A stretch of 64,000 nt of DNA from JBBRBB01 sp038206235 (lineage in GTDB: Bacteria; Bacteroidota; Bacteroidia; Chitinophagales; Chitinophagaceae), in the NCBI GenBank assembly GCA_038206235.1, contig JBBRBB010000004.1:124001-188000 (forward strand). Direction: 5' to 3'. Each line of letters opens with the position of its first letter. Positions within the stretch are counted from its first letter, which is position 1. Both the position numbers and the translations under genes were made by a program. Shown here piece after piece: positions 43,924 to 54,027 of the stretch. The notes beneath the pieces were generated by a model. That model saw nothing but the letters and a program-made list of their open reading frames with translations, was not told where the DNA came from and searched no databases.

Positions 43924-46900
43924 ATGACTATACAAAGAATTCTGTTATCATCTGTCTTGCTTTTTTTCTTACACACAACACAGGCACAATACACAAAAGC
44001 CAACGACGACCCCGATGCAGATTTTAAATTAGCCAAGGAGCTATATCAGCAGGAAAAATTCAGTCTTGCCTATCCTCTTTTTGAATCATTATATGCAGAG
44101 AGTAATATACGCAGCAATATTCCTGTTACTGTGCAGTTAGAATCAAAATATTATTCCATTATTTGCGGGCTTGAATTGAAAGACCCAACAGCAGTAACGG
44201 CTGCGCAGGAATTTATAGACTTAGAGCATCATGAGCCGCGTATACAAATGATGAGCTATCATCTTGGCGAATATTATTATAAAACACAGGATTTTACCGA
44301 TGCAATAAAATATTATGAGCAGGCAGGATATGATAATTTAAGCAACAGGGAAATTGCAGATATGAAATTTCATGAAGGGTATGGGTATTTCACAATTCAA
44401 AAATTTGCTGATGCGAAACCGTTGTTTGATGCAATAAGACAGATACAAGACAATCCCAATTATTACGATGCAAATTATTATTACGGCTTTATCGCCTTCG
44501 CTGAAAAAAAATATGATGCTGCATTGAATTCTTTTAAAACGCTGGAAGGTCAATCTACATATGAAAAAATAATTCCTTATTACATCGCAGAAATATATTA
44601 CTACAATGGCGAAAAAGATAAGGCGCTGGATTATGGCGAAAAAGCACTGGCAACCGGTAATCAATATTACGACCTTCCATTGCGTGAATTGGTTGGACAT
44701 ATTTATTTTGAAAAAAAGAATTACGACAAAGCGCTCCCTTACCTGGAAAAATATGTAACCAGCACAGAGAAAGTTAGCCGTGAAGATTTATATGAATTAG
44801 CTTATTGTTATTATGATGCCGAACAATACCGCAACGCTATAAATGGATTTAAACAACTTGGAGGTAAGCAAGATACACTCGCACAAAACAGCATGTACCT
44901 TCTTGCAGATTCATATCTCAAGCTGGGAAATAAAGCAGGAGCCAGAAACGCATTTTTATTTTGCGCTCTCAACAGCAGCAATAAAGAGCAAAAGGAAATT
45001 TCAAAATTCCATTATGGAAAACTTTCTTTTGAATTAGGCTATCTCGATGTGGCATCGAATGAACTTTCTGAATACATCAGCATTTATTCTAATTCTCTCT
45101 ATACCAATGAAGCCAAAGAATTGTTGGTAAATGTTCTTGCCAATACAAATAATTATAAAGAAGCGCTAGAGCTTTTTGGAAGCTTGCCCGCCAAAACTGA
45201 TATTGTAAAAAGAGCGTATCCAAAAATATTGTATGGGCGTGCTGTTGAATTAATCAATGACCAGCAAATTATTCAGGCCAATGACTTGCTGAACGAAATT
45301 TTTCCTGTTGACTACAATGAAGATTTACTTTCTTACGTAAACTTTTGGAAAGGTGAAATTGCTTATCGAAACAATCAATATGATTCGGCGATTTTTTATC
45401 TGCTTAATTATATGCGACAGCCTGTGAGCTATGGCGAAGTAAATGCAACAAACGCAAAATATACATTAGGCTATAGCAGTCTGCGGCAAGAAGATTATGA
45501 CCATGCACTGCAAAATTTTGAAGCAATTGCAACATCCATTACCCCTAACTCTTCACCTGTACAAACAGATGCATACATAAGAGCTGCCGATTGCTATTTT
45601 ATGCAAAAAAAATTCAGCAAGGCATTGCAGATGTATGAAACGGTAATCAACTATCAATTGCCTGCTGCTGATTATGCGTTGTATCAAAAAGCATTTATTT
45701 CGGGAGCCGCTGACCAGTTTGCACAAAAAGTTTCTTTGCTGCAATCTGTTTCGCAGCGTTACCCGTCTTCCTCATTAGTTGCCGATGCAAACATGGAAAT
45801 TGCAAATACGTATTTGGCTCAGGAAAATTACCAGGCTGCTATCAATCCATTAAATACAATTGTAAAAAATAAAAATGCAGAATCGTACAAGCCGCAGGCA
45901 TATTTAAAATTAGGCATCAGCTATTTTAATTTGAATGATAACAATAATGCGCTGAATAATTTCAAGCTGTTGATTTCAAATTATCCCAACTCTTCAGAAA
46001 GTGATGAGGCGGTTGATTATGTAAGAAATATTTTCATCGAAAATCAGCGCCCTGCAGACTTTGTTTCCTTTATGCAGCAAAACGGAAAAGAAGTAAGCTA
46101 TTCTGAAGAAGATTCTTTAACCTATATCGTTGCCAATGCAGCATACAATAATCACTCTTATGAAAATGCGCTGCAGGCATTGAAAGATTATCTGAATAAA
46201 TTTCCTGACGGGCAATATTCGATTGATGCAAACTACCGCCTTGCTGAAATATTCAACAGCAAAAAAGATTTTACAAATGCCCTTACTTACTATACCCATG
46301 TGGCACAAAAGGCGCCCAATAAATATGCAGAGGCAAGTGTGCTGCAGGCTGCACGCATCAGCTATTTTGAATTGAAAAACTATCAGCAGGCAGAGCAATA
46401 TTTCACACAGCTTAAAGACATTGCTACAACTCCTGAAAATAAATTGGAGAACATGCGTGGCCTGTTGCGGTGTCAGTATAAGCTTGCAGAATGGGATGCT
46501 GCTTTTGCCAATGCGCAGGATTTGCTGCAGCAAAAAGGAATTGCAACAGACGATAAGATGATTGCCAATATGGCGATTGCAAAAAATGATCAGAACAACA
46601 ACCAGCTTGGTGAAGCAAGCGATGCGTATAAAACCGTTGTAAGCCTTGGTAAATCTGAATATGCAGCCGAAGCAAGATACCGCATTGCAGAAATTTTATT
46701 TCTCCAAAACAAATTTCCCGAAGCAGAGAAGGCAGGCTTTGATGTTATTAACAAAGCAGGCTCTTATGATTACTGGATTACAAAAGCATATATTCTGTTG
46801 GGCGATATATATTTTAAACAGCAGGATTATTTTAATGCCGAAGCAACGTTGAAAAGCGTAGTAGAAAATGCGTCTGATGAAACACTAAAACAGGAAGCAC

Positions 46901-46962
46901 AGCAAAAATTAGATGCGGTGATTGCAGAAAAAAATAAGAACAACAAAATTGTGCAACAGTAA
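43924..46962 (+). CDS. Large exported TPR-repeat protein
   Basis: 1012 residues from the ATG at 43924, which starts a signal peptide (MTIQRILLSSVLLFFLHTTQAQ). The remainder is almost entirely tetratricopeptide-like helices, for example KLAKELYQQEKFSLAYPLFE, GEYYYKTQDFTDAIKYYEQA and YKPQAYLKLGISYFNLNDNN. It is the first gene of an operon with an outer-membrane barrel and an HU-like membrane protein. It likely acts in the periplasm as a scaffold for outer-membrane assembly or secretion. Confidence 0.88.
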   Translation: MTIQRILLSSVLLFFLHTTQAQYTKANDDPDADFKLAKELYQQEKFSLAYPLFESLYAESNIRSNIPVTVQLESKYYSIICGLELKDPTAVTAAQEFIDLEHHEPRIQMMSYHLGEYYYKTQDFTDAIKYYEQAGYDNLSNREIADMKFHEGYGYFTIQKFADAKPLFDAIRQIQDNPNYYDANYYYGFIAFAEKKYDAALNSFKTLEGQSTYEKIIPYYIAEIYYYNGEKDKALDYGEKALATGNQYYDLPLRELVGHIYFEKKNYDKALPYLEKYVTSTEKVSREDLYELAYCYYDAEQYRNAINGFKQLGGKQDTLAQNSMYLLADSYLKLGNKAGARNAFLFCALNSSNKEQKEISKFHYGKLSFELGYLDVASNELSEYISIYSNSLYTNEAKELLVNVLANTNNYKEALELFGSLPAKTDIVKRAYPKILYGRAVELINDQQIIQANDLLNEIFPVDYNEDLLSYVNFWKGEIAYRNNQYDSAIFYLLNYMRQPVSYGEVNATNAKYTLGYSSLRQEDYDHALQNFEAIATSITPNSSPVQTDAYIRAADCYFMQKKFSKALQMYETVINYQLPAADYALYQKAFISGAADQFAQKVSLLQSVSQRYPSSSLVADANMEIANTYLAQENYQAAINPLNTIVKNKNAESYKPQAYLKLGISYFNLNDNNNALNNFKLLISNYPNSSESDEAVDYVRNIFIENQRPADFVSFMQQNGKEVSYSEEDSLTYIVANAAYNNHSYENALQALKDYLNKFPDGQYSIDANYRLAEIFNSKKDFTNALTYYTHVAQKAPNKYAEASVLQAARISYFELKNYQQAEQYFTQLKDIATTPENKLENMRGLLRCQYKLAEWDAAFANAQDLLQQKGIATDDKMIANMAIAKNDQNNNQLGEASDAYKTVVSLGKSEYAAEARYRIAEILFLQNKFPEAEKAGFDVINKAGSYDYWITKAYILLGDIYFKQQDYFNAEATLKSVVENASDETLKQEAQQKLDAVIAEKNKNNKIVQQ

Positions 46963-46976
46963 ATTTTCAATCAGAG

Positions 46977-48608
46977 ATGAAAAAAATCATACTAATAAGT
47001 ATCACAACATTTTTCAGCGTTTATTCTTTTTCACAAAAAAAAGATACAACACGAACTGTAGTAGTAACATCTGCTTTTAAACCAACCTTAAAGATAACAT
47101 CCAAAATAAATTTCAGCGCAGCATCACCGCAGCCTGATTCTGTGCGGCCTGTATTACAATATGACGTTCCAGCTCAAAATCTTTCCTTCGTTTATCAATC
47201 TCCTGCATTAAAGCCACTGGCGGCAGATATTGATTCTGCTGTTCACTGGAACAACACTAATTTTATTAAAGCAGGTTACGGAAATTATACAACACCTTAT
47301 TTGCAGGCAGGTGTTTCTTTGGGCGATGGCGTTGTATCTGTTCTCAATATTCATGGCAAATACACTTCTTCACAGGGCTCTTTGTCTTTTCAGGATTTCA
47401 GCAAAACAAATATTGAAGCGATAGGAATATTCAGCACCGCAGACAATAAAAATGAATGGAGCAACAAACTTTTCTTTGATAATAACACACAATACGAGTA
47501 TGGCTTTTTCCCCGATTCATTAAAATTCAGTAAAGACGCTCTGCGACAAGCTTTCACGACCCTTGGTGGTAAGGTTGCTTTCCGTAATAAAATGGAAAAT
47601 AGTTTTGGTATCAGTTATAACCCTAATGCATCATTGGATATTTTTACTGATAATAAAAACGGGAAAGAAAATAATTTCATTGTCAATGCGCCCTTGTCAA
47701 AATCAATCGCAAAAATATTTGCCTTCAATGTCGGCTTAACAGCAGACGTTACCAGTTACAAAACTGATACGGTTCAGGTTGATAATAATTTATACTACTT
47801 AACTCCCAACTTAGAATTTAAAACCCCAAACTTCAGGCTGGCTGGGGGTTTCACCCCTTCATGGGATAACAGCACGTTTGCATTGCTTCCAAACTTTACA
47901 GCAGAAGCAAAACTGAATGAAGAAAAATTTATTCTGCAGGCAGGATGGATTGGCTATTACAATAAAACAACCTACCAATTTCTTTCTTCAGTTAATCCCT
48001 GGCTTCGGCAGCCGGCTTTTTTAATGAATACAAGAATTAAAGAACAATATGCAGGATTCAAAGGCTCCGCAGGCAGCCATTTTACTTATAACGCCAAGCT
48101 CTCTTATTTGCTTTTTAATAATCAGCCATTATTTGTAAACGATACAATTACCGGACGCTCATTTGAAGTAGTGAATGAAATGGAAATGAAAGACATTCGC
48201 ATACACGGTGAAATCGGCTATACACAGCAGGAAAAATTTTCTTTGCTTGGCGGCGCTACATTCAATCAGTATAGCAGCTTACAAAATAATGCAGAAGCGT
48301 GGGGTTTGTTGCCGATTGAAATAAATGGTTCTTTACGCTGGACGATTTTAAAAGACCTTTTATTAAAAAGCGATATATATTTTTGGGATGGAGCAAAGTA
48401 CAGAACTAAATCATTGCAAAGTGAAAGGCTGCCTGCGGCAGTTGATATGAACGCCGGTGTTGAATTTGCCATAAGACCACAGTTAAATCTCTGGCTTCAA
48501 TTCAATAATATTTTCAATAACCAGTACGAGCGATGGAGCCAGTATCCCGTATTAGGCTTTAATGTATTGGCAGGTGTTGTATATTCGTTTGATAAGATAA
48601 ACCAGTAG
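46977..48608 (+). CDS. Outer-membrane beta-barrel protein (TonB-receptor-like barrel)
   Basis: A 543-residue exported protein (ISITTFFSVYSFSQ signal). The mature part has alternating aromatic/polar beta strands ending in NLWLQFNNIFNNQYERWSQY and FNVLAGVVYSF, like the last strands of TonB-dependent receptors. It lacks a normal plug and TonB box; the short VVVTSAFKPTLKI is only a reminder of one. It is 14 bases after the TPR gene and one base before the HU-like gene, so all three are probably coupled. Confidence 0.8.
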   Translation: MKKIILISITTFFSVYSFSQKKDTTRTVVVTSAFKPTLKITSKINFSAASPQPDSVRPVLQYDVPAQNLSFVYQSPALKPLAADIDSAVHWNNTNFIKAGYGNYTTPYLQAGVSLGDGVVSVLNIHGKYTSSQGSLSFQDFSKTNIEAIGIFSTADNKNEWSNKLFFDNNTQYEYGFFPDSLKFSKDALRQAFTTLGGKVAFRNKMENSFGISYNPNASLDIFTDNKNGKENNFIVNAPLSKSIAKIFAFNVGLTADVTSYKTDTVQVDNNLYYLTPNLEFKTPNFRLAGGFTPSWDNSTFALLPNFTAEAKLNEEKFILQAGWIGYYNKTTYQFLSSVNPWLRQPAFLMNTRIKEQYAGFKGSAGSHFTYNAKLSYLLFNNQPLFVNDTITGRSFEVVNEMEMKDIRIHGEIGYTQQEKFSLLGGATFNQYSSLQNNAEAWGLLPIEINGSLRWTILKDLLLKSDIYFWDGAKYRTKSLQSERLPAAVDMNAGVEFAIRPQLNLWLQFNNIFNNQYERWSQYPVLGFNVLAGVVYSFDKINQ

Positions 48609-48609
48609 C

Positions 48610-49173
48610 ATGTACAATTTTCTGTATCAATATCTCATCTTTAATAAAAAATTATCTATACCGGGCATCGGAAGCTTTATTGTTGAAAACAAAAATGCAA
48701 CACTCAACTTTGTAGATAAAATAATATATCCGCCACTTCCTGTTATCAATTATACTGCGGAGAAGTTACCCGCCGATAAAAATTTTTTCACTTCATTGTC
48801 TCGCCAATTGAATGTTGACGAAACAAGTGCTGAAAATAAATTCAACGAATTCACTTCATCGTTTACTCATCAAATTTCGCAAAACGGTTCAATAACCCTT
48901 CCCGGCATTGGCATTCTTACCAAACAGTTTTATAGCACGTTTACATTTGAGCCACAACAGAACATTCAAACCTTATTTCCTGAAATACATGCAGAACGTG
49001 TGGTGCGCAAAAATGCGGAGCATACTGTATTAGTTGGTGAATCAGAAAAAACTTCTGTGCAAATGCAGGAATTTTTGCAGGAAGAAACGCCTGTAAAAAA
49101 ATGGTGGGTGCCTGCCGCTGTACTTGCTGTTATTGGTGTTGCAGCATTAATACTTTATTATGCTGCACATTAG
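48610..49173 (+). CDS. CCDC81-type HU-domain protein with C-terminal membrane anchor
   Basis: A 187-residue protein. Two HU/IHF-like modules: residues 1-60 (YLIFNKKLSIPGIGSFIVEN) and 65-125 (FTHQISQNGSITLPGIGILT). The C-terminal part has one membrane helix (WWVPAAVLAVIGVAALILYY). In Bacteroidota such proteins often also carry a SPOR peptidoglycan-binding domain; this one does not. It probably links DNA, the membrane or cell division to the barrel/TPR complex (inference). Confidence 0.8.
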   Translation: MYNFLYQYLIFNKKLSIPGIGSFIVENKNATLNFVDKIIYPPLPVINYTAEKLPADKNFFTSLSRQLNVDETSAENKFNEFTSSFTHQISQNGSITLPGIGILTKQFYSTFTFEPQQNIQTLFPEIHAERVVRKNAEHTVLVGESEKTSVQMQEFLQEETPVKKWWVPAAVLAVIGVAALILYYAAH

Positions 49174-49184
49174 TACTGAAAATA

Positions 49185-49216
49185 ATAAAGAGGTTGCACT
49201 TTGCAGCCTCTTTATA
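49185..49216 (+). terminator. Terminator after the TPR-barrel-HU operon
   Basis: ATAAAGAGG and CCTCTTTAT pair, with TTGCA/TGCAG extending the stem, and TATTTC follows. It lies 12 bases after the stop codon. Confidence 0.8.
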
Positions 49217-49284
49217 TTTCAATTAGAATTGAATGTTCATTTCATCAAATGCCTTCCTCAAAATAGTTCATCACCATCTTCTGA

Positions 49285-50412
49285 TTATTTTTTCAGCAGA
49301 AATCCAAAAAGCCCGTCAGTTTCTTCATTAGGACCGGCAGTAAAATAAAGCTGGTTTGAATTAGCACCCGGAATTTCAGCATTAATAGACCATAAGCCCT
49401 CAATAGCAACAGGATATCCCCCATTTTTTAATTGACCTTTAAAATTTCCATTTTGATCAAATACGTTGATACGACCATCACCGAAATTTCCGATAAGAAT
49501 AGGATTTTCTACACCGCAAAAAGTACCGCTAACATCTGCAATACCCCAAGGAGCATTTAAGGTGGCATAAGAAGCAAAACGTTTTACCATTGAGCCATCC
49601 GGTTTAAATATATTCACAATGCCAAGACCAGCTCCCGTAGAATCATCTCCATCTGCGTTTTTAAGAGCATACGTTACATACAACATTCCATCCACATTGT
49701 AAATGTTGAAAGGAGCGTAACCTGCAGGCAAATTTGGGTCTGTAAAAGGTTTGCCTGTAACATATTTAAATTCCTTGTCGAATACGTCAATCTTAAATTT
49801 TGCGAAGTTAGTTGCATAGAGAAAATTTGCACCATAATCTGTTGCCAGGGTAATGCCTTTGTATGATGCACCTTTGCCAGATCTGTCTGCGACTACTTTG
49901 GCAGAAGTGCCGGTAGGGTCGTTCCATGCAGAGATAGTTCCATCTTCACTTGCGAAAATAAATTCACTCGGTGTATTAGTTCCGGGAATTATAAAATCGG
50001 TTGTTCCGTTGTAGAGATTTCCTGTGGGATTGCCGGGTGTATTCGCATCATGAGAAGGAATGTGTATAGGCGATTTTGTCTGCGCTCCTGTTTTATCATA
50101 AACAAAGCTAACACCTCCATCAGCAGCCGAAACCCATATTTCGCCCTCATCACTTGCAGACATACCCCATGCGTTAAGAAGCCTTGGGTTTATATGCAAT
50201 CCGCCATAAGATGATTTGTTTGAATTAAGAATAACAGTTTTGAATCCATCTAAATGAGAAGTGCTGCTTTCGGTTCTTAGTGCATCGCTGGTTTGTGAAT
50301 TTGTTGCAACTGCATCACTGCTTTTTTTGCAGCCTGCGTTTACTATCAAAAGAAAAAATAGAATAAGGAAGGAACCTGTTAATCTCAGATTCTCGTGTTT
50401 GCTCTTTTTCAT
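49285..50412 (-). CDS. TIGR03118-family lipoprotein (propeller-like)
   Basis: A 375-residue lipoprotein (LILFFLLIVNAGC). Repeated NHL-like units such as NPRLLNAWGMSASDEGEIWV, YKGITLATDYGANFLYATNF and VNIFKPDGSMVKRFASYATL suggest a beta-propeller. From memory it matches TIGR03118, an uncharacterised exported family. It is monocistronic. Confidence 0.8.
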   Translation of the reverse strand: MKKSKHENLRLTGSFLILFFLLIVNAGCKKSSDAVATNSQTSDALRTESSTSHLDGFKTVILNSNKSSYGGLHINPRLLNAWGMSASDEGEIWVSAADGGVSFVYDKTGAQTKSPIHIPSHDANTPGNPTGNLYNGTTDFIIPGTNTPSEFIFASEDGTISAWNDPTGTSAKVVADRSGKGASYKGITLATDYGANFLYATNFAKFKIDVFDKEFKYVTGKPFTDPNLPAGYAPFNIYNVDGMLYVTYALKNADGDDSTGAGLGIVNIFKPDGSMVKRFASYATLNAPWGIADVSGTFCGVENPILIGNFGDGRINVFDQNGNFKGQLKNGGYPVAIEGLWSINAEIPGANSNQLYFTAGPNEETDGLFGFLLKK

Positions 50413-50884
50413 AGCGGTAAATTTTTTATTTGATGAATAGTTTTTAATTATACAGTGCCCATATTAGGAACTGATATACACTTTCGGGCAGTGCTGCCTG
50501 AAAATTCACTTAATAGAACATAGGTTTTTGAAAAAGGGTTGCTTTTAAAAAATTTTTTTTGGGGAGGACAGGGCGAAATAAAACTGAGCGATGGCATGAA
50601 ATCTATCAGAAAAAAATTATTTTATTTGGATTAATAAAAAAGTTATTAGCTTTATACAGACTTCTCCCTGAATTCAATACCGAAAATCCATCACTACTTA
50701 TTAAAATCACCAATAGATAATTTGACAACTTGAATTTCAAAATCGGAAGAAATTCAGGGCAATCCGTAATACATAAAAAATAATAGCATGAGACACTATC
50801 TACAATATTTTGAAACTTAAAAAAAAAGGTGAACGCCGAAAAACCTTAAAAGAGTAGGTAATTAATTATTTAAAAAATATTTTT
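50413..50884. other. Intergenic region, no gene seen
   Basis: These 472 AT-rich bases lie between divergent genes. TAGCTTTA near 50649 is a possible promoter box. No repeats or hairpins stand out. Confidence 0.5.
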
Positions 50885-52141
50885 ATGAAAACGAAAATTG
50901 TACAATTTGGAGTTACGCTCCTCGTGGGAGTGTGCACTCTTGGAGCAAATGCTCAAAACGACTGGCATATTACCGGCAACAGTAACACCGGTCAGTCGAA
51001 TTTTATTGGAACAACGGTTTTGCAACCGCTGATATTCAAAACCAATAGTAGGGAACGAATGCGCCTTACAAAGTACGGGCAATTAGGTTTTCGCACTATT
51101 ACACCACAATATACCATAGATGTCAGAAACGACACATTCTACAACGGTATAAATGTTATCAATACTTATCCCAGCTTATCAGATCATGTAGGCGTATATT
51201 CTTCTTCTGTAATAGCTGACGGATGGGGCTATGGAATTCAGGCATATGGTGGATTTAATGGAACCCTTTCACAGTGCAATGGAGGAGCCTATACCGGTAG
51301 TGGTATTGGGATTTCTGGTGTTTCTTACGGAAGTGCAGGCACCCGGTATGGAGTATATGGCTATGCTTTCGGTGGATCATTCAATGCAGCAGGTTATTTT
51401 GCCGGAGATGTTTATGCTGTAAACTACTACTTTTTTGCCGCAGACAGGAAATTTTAAACAAACATAACTCCTCTCTCAAATTCCTTAGAACAATTGATGA
51501 AGCTGAAACCAGCTACCTATCAATTTAAGACAACCGATTATCCGAAATGGGGATTATCCAACGGCAAACAAATCGGGTTAATTGCCGATGAAGTAAAACA
51601 AGTATTTCCTGAATTAGTAAAAGAGGCCGTACACCCGGCTGAGTATGGAAAAGACAAAACCGAATTGCTGCATGCTGAAGTAAAATATGAAGGAATTAAT
51701 TACATAGGGCTTATTCCTGTGTTGATTAGTGCTATCCAGGAACAGCAAAAAACAATTACTGATATGAAGGCGGAAAATGAAGAATTGAAATCACGCCTAA
51801 CTAAAATAGAGCAAAATATAGCAATCAATAGCAATACTAATACTCAGGAAAAAATAGCTTCCACCGCTGTTTCATTAAGTTCAGCAAGTCTCGAACAAAA
51901 TGTACCAAACCCTTTCAATAGAAACACAGTTATCAACTATTACTTGCCACAACAAGCCGGGAATGCTGTTATTAATATTACCGATATGAATGGCAATGTA
52001 ATTAAAGTTCTAACTATAACACAACCGGGTAACGGACAGTTAATGTTGGAGGCAGGACAATTATTACCGGGAAGTTATAAATATTCTCTTTTTGTAAACG
52101 GAAGATTAATTGGTACGAAGCAAATGATATTGACGAAATAA
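50885..52141 (+). pseudogene. Type IX-secreted protein with S74-type chaperone domain, one internal stop
   Basis: The frame from 50885 to 52141 is a single 418-codon gene except for one TAA at 51455-51457, where AAA would be expected: ADRKF-stop-TNITPLSNSLEQLMKL. Before it: signal peptide (FGVTLLVGVCTLGANAQN) and glycine-rich tail-fibre-like sequence. After it: the intramolecular chaperone (peptidase S74-like) block MKLKPATYQFKTTDYPKWGL, then LIADEVKQVFPELV, a coiled coil (residues about 290-320) and a C-terminal type IX sorting domain (VPNPFNRNTVINYYLP to the end). One nonsense change would explain the split; the downstream part could also start at ATG 51497. Confidence 0.85.
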
Positions 52142-52177
52142 AAATTAGTAATGAGTATTGACAATCGGGATTTGTAA

Positions 52178-52208
52178 AAAATGCCAGACGTAGCCCTGGC
52201 ATTTTTAA
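52178..52208. terminator. Bidirectional terminator
   Basis: AAAAATGCCAG and CTGGCATTTTT pair around an eight-base loop, between two converging genes. The flanks give T tracts on both strands. Confidence 0.85.
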
Positions 52209-52236
52209 TATATCTGTTTAATTTCTACATAAAATC

Positions 52237-53160
52237 TCACTCAACATAAAACGAAAACTGCTCTTTAAATTTTGTAAGCTCATCTTTTAACTCAGACTGT
52301 GGTATGGGAATGTATTTCAATAAAGCACTCTGCGGCTGCACCTGCTGCGAGTGACCTGCATAATTCTGATTGATGAAAAATGATTCGAGATTGGGATAGA
52401 TTTCTTTCAGCGTTTCTACAATGGTGAGAATGCTGAGATTCTTGTCTGTAACATTATAGGTTGCTGCGGGAATTTCGTTGCTGAGCAATTGCGATAAAAT
52501 ATGTGTAACCTTATCAATATGAATAAAGCTGCGATGCTGCATCCCCGTGCCGTTAATGGTGATGCGGCTGGTGAAATGGGCATCGAACATAAAGCGATTG
52601 ATGACAGCATCAAAGCGCATGCACTTGCTGTAGCCATACACATTGCCAAGCCGCAGAATGAGCGTATTCATTTTGCTGAAAAGCCGCTGTACATGCTGCT
52701 CTGCACGAAATTTTGAAATAGCATAAAAACTGTCCGGTTCGGGAATTGTGTCTTCAACTGCAGGCTCTTTGTTGTTTCCATACACTGCCGTGCTGCTTGC
52801 ATAAATAAAATTTTTTACATCGCTCTCTTCGAGTGCATACACCACCTCAGCAGTGCCCCAGTGATTTACCTGTTCAAAAATATGTCCGTCGAGATTGGCA
52901 AATGGAGTGGTAACTTTTGCTGCGAGATGATAAACAACATCTATATTTTTTAATGCCTGGCGTAACCTGCGTGAATCAAGAATTTCACCATGAATGAATT
53001 TTATTTTCGGGTCAATTTTTTGAGTGCCGAGAAATAAATTGTAATTACCGCGGCTGAGATTATCGTAAATAGTTATGCTTTCAACTTCGGGCATTGATGC
53101 AAGTTTGTACACAAGCTCAGTGCCTATGTAGCCTGCACCGCCGGTGATAAGAATTTGCAT
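52237..53160 (-). CDS. NAD-dependent epimerase/dehydratase (extended SDR)
   Basis: A 307-residue extended SDR. The cofactor site ILITGGAGYIGTELVYKLAS is at residues 3-22, D38 in IYDNLSRGN, and the catalytic SSTAVYG and YAISK (Tyr and Lys, about residue 148) follow. It resembles nucleotide-sugar 4-epimerases or dehydratases acting in envelope polysaccharide synthesis. The sugar is not determined. It is probably independent of the neighbouring cysH-type gene. Confidence 0.88.
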   Translation of the reverse strand: MQILITGGAGYIGTELVYKLASMPEVESITIYDNLSRGNYNLFLGTQKIDPKIKFIHGEILDSRRLRQALKNIDVVYHLAAKVTTPFANLDGHIFEQVNHWGTAEVVYALEESDVKNFIYASSTAVYGNNKEPAVEDTIPEPDSFYAISKFRAEQHVQRLFSKMNTLILRLGNVYGYSKCMRFDAVINRFMFDAHFTSRITINGTGMQHRSFIHIDKVTHILSQLLSNEIPAATYNVTDKNLSILTIVETLKEIYPNLESFFINQNYAGHSQQVQPQSALLKYIPIPQSELKDELTKFKEQFSFYVE

Positions 53161-53181
53161 GGGGAATTATTTTTGTAAGGA

Positions 53182-53272
53182 TTTACCACATAGGCACATA
53201 AAGCACATAGAAGAAAACACATAGAGAAAACCTATGTGCATACCTATGTTTCTATTGATCCTATGTGGTAAA
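53182..53272. repeat. Inverted repeat TTTACCACATAGG / CCTATGTGGTAAA
   Basis: Thirteen-base perfect arms enclose direct CACATAG and ACCTATG repeats in the gap between the epimerase and the reductase. Probably a REP or MITE-like element. Confidence 0.7.
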
Positions 53273-53277
53273 AAAAA

Positions 53278-53934
53278 TTATTTTGTAACAAGTTCAGTGT
53301 TTAATCCGCACTCAGTTTTTTTAAGCCCATACCAGCGACCGTCCCGGCTTTCCATTTCTGCATCCCACTTGCGGGTGCATGGCTCGCAGCCAATGCTTAA
53401 ATAACCTTTTTCCTCCAAAGAATGACGGGGAATATTGTATTCTTTCAGATACTCATAAATCATTTTGCTGTTCCAGTCGAGCATAGGATGCAGGCGCAGC
53501 GTACCGAATTTTGCTTTTTCTTCTTCCTTAAAAATTTTTCTTGTTTCACTTTGGTCTGCACGCACACCATTTATCCAAACATCATATTCGGCAAGTACAG
53601 TCTCCAAAGGGGCTACTTTATTAAGATAACAACAATAATCGGGGTCGCTGGCGAAGAGTAATTTACCTGTTGCATCACGCTGATTAATTTTTGCAGTTGA
53701 AGAAAAAATATTTTTAAGATTGAGACCAAGGATGGCAGTTATTTCATCCCTGTAATTTAATGTTTCAGGAAAATGATAGCCTGTATGCATAAAGTAAACA
53801 GGAATGCTCTTATCAATTCTGCTGAGCATATGCAATAACACAATGCTGTGCGTTTGAAACGAAGATGTGGTAAAAAGTTTAAGACCGAGGGCTTTATAAT
53901 TATTGATTTTATCGGATAGTTGCTCAAAAGTCAT
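53278..53934 (-). CDS. cysH: Phosphoadenylyl/adenylyl-sulfate reductase (APS-type, 4Fe-4S)
   Basis: A 218-residue reductase. Iron-sulphur cysteines: the CC pair in DYCCYLNKV (about residue 100) and CEPC in SIGCEPCTRKWD (about residue 183), as in APS reductases. The C-terminal catalytic cysteine is in ECGLN, where most relatives have ECGLH or ECGIH. It reduces (phospho)adenylyl-sulfate to sulphite for cysteine synthesis. It is on its own here. Confidence 0.93.
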   Translation of the reverse strand: MTFEQLSDKINNYKALGLKLFTTSSFQTHSIVLLHMLSRIDKSIPVYFMHTGYHFPETLNYRDEITAILGLNLKNIFSSTAKINQRDATGKLLFASDPDYCCYLNKVAPLETVLAEYDVWINGVRADQSETRKIFKEEEKAKFGTLRLHPMLDWNSKMIYEYLKEYNIPRHSLEEKGYLSIGCEPCTRKWDAEMESRDGRWYGLKKTECGLNTELVTK

Positions 53935-54027
53935 GGGAGCAAAGATAAGTTTATCCGCAGGATGCTGCGCAGAGTTTGTAGTTTGTGGTTTATTGTTTGT
54001 CGTTATGCGTTAAAAAAGTGATTACAA

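Noticed and set aside
44338..46675. Minus-strand open frames inside the TPR gene
   Set aside because: Shadows of a strongly repetitive coding sequence on the other strand.
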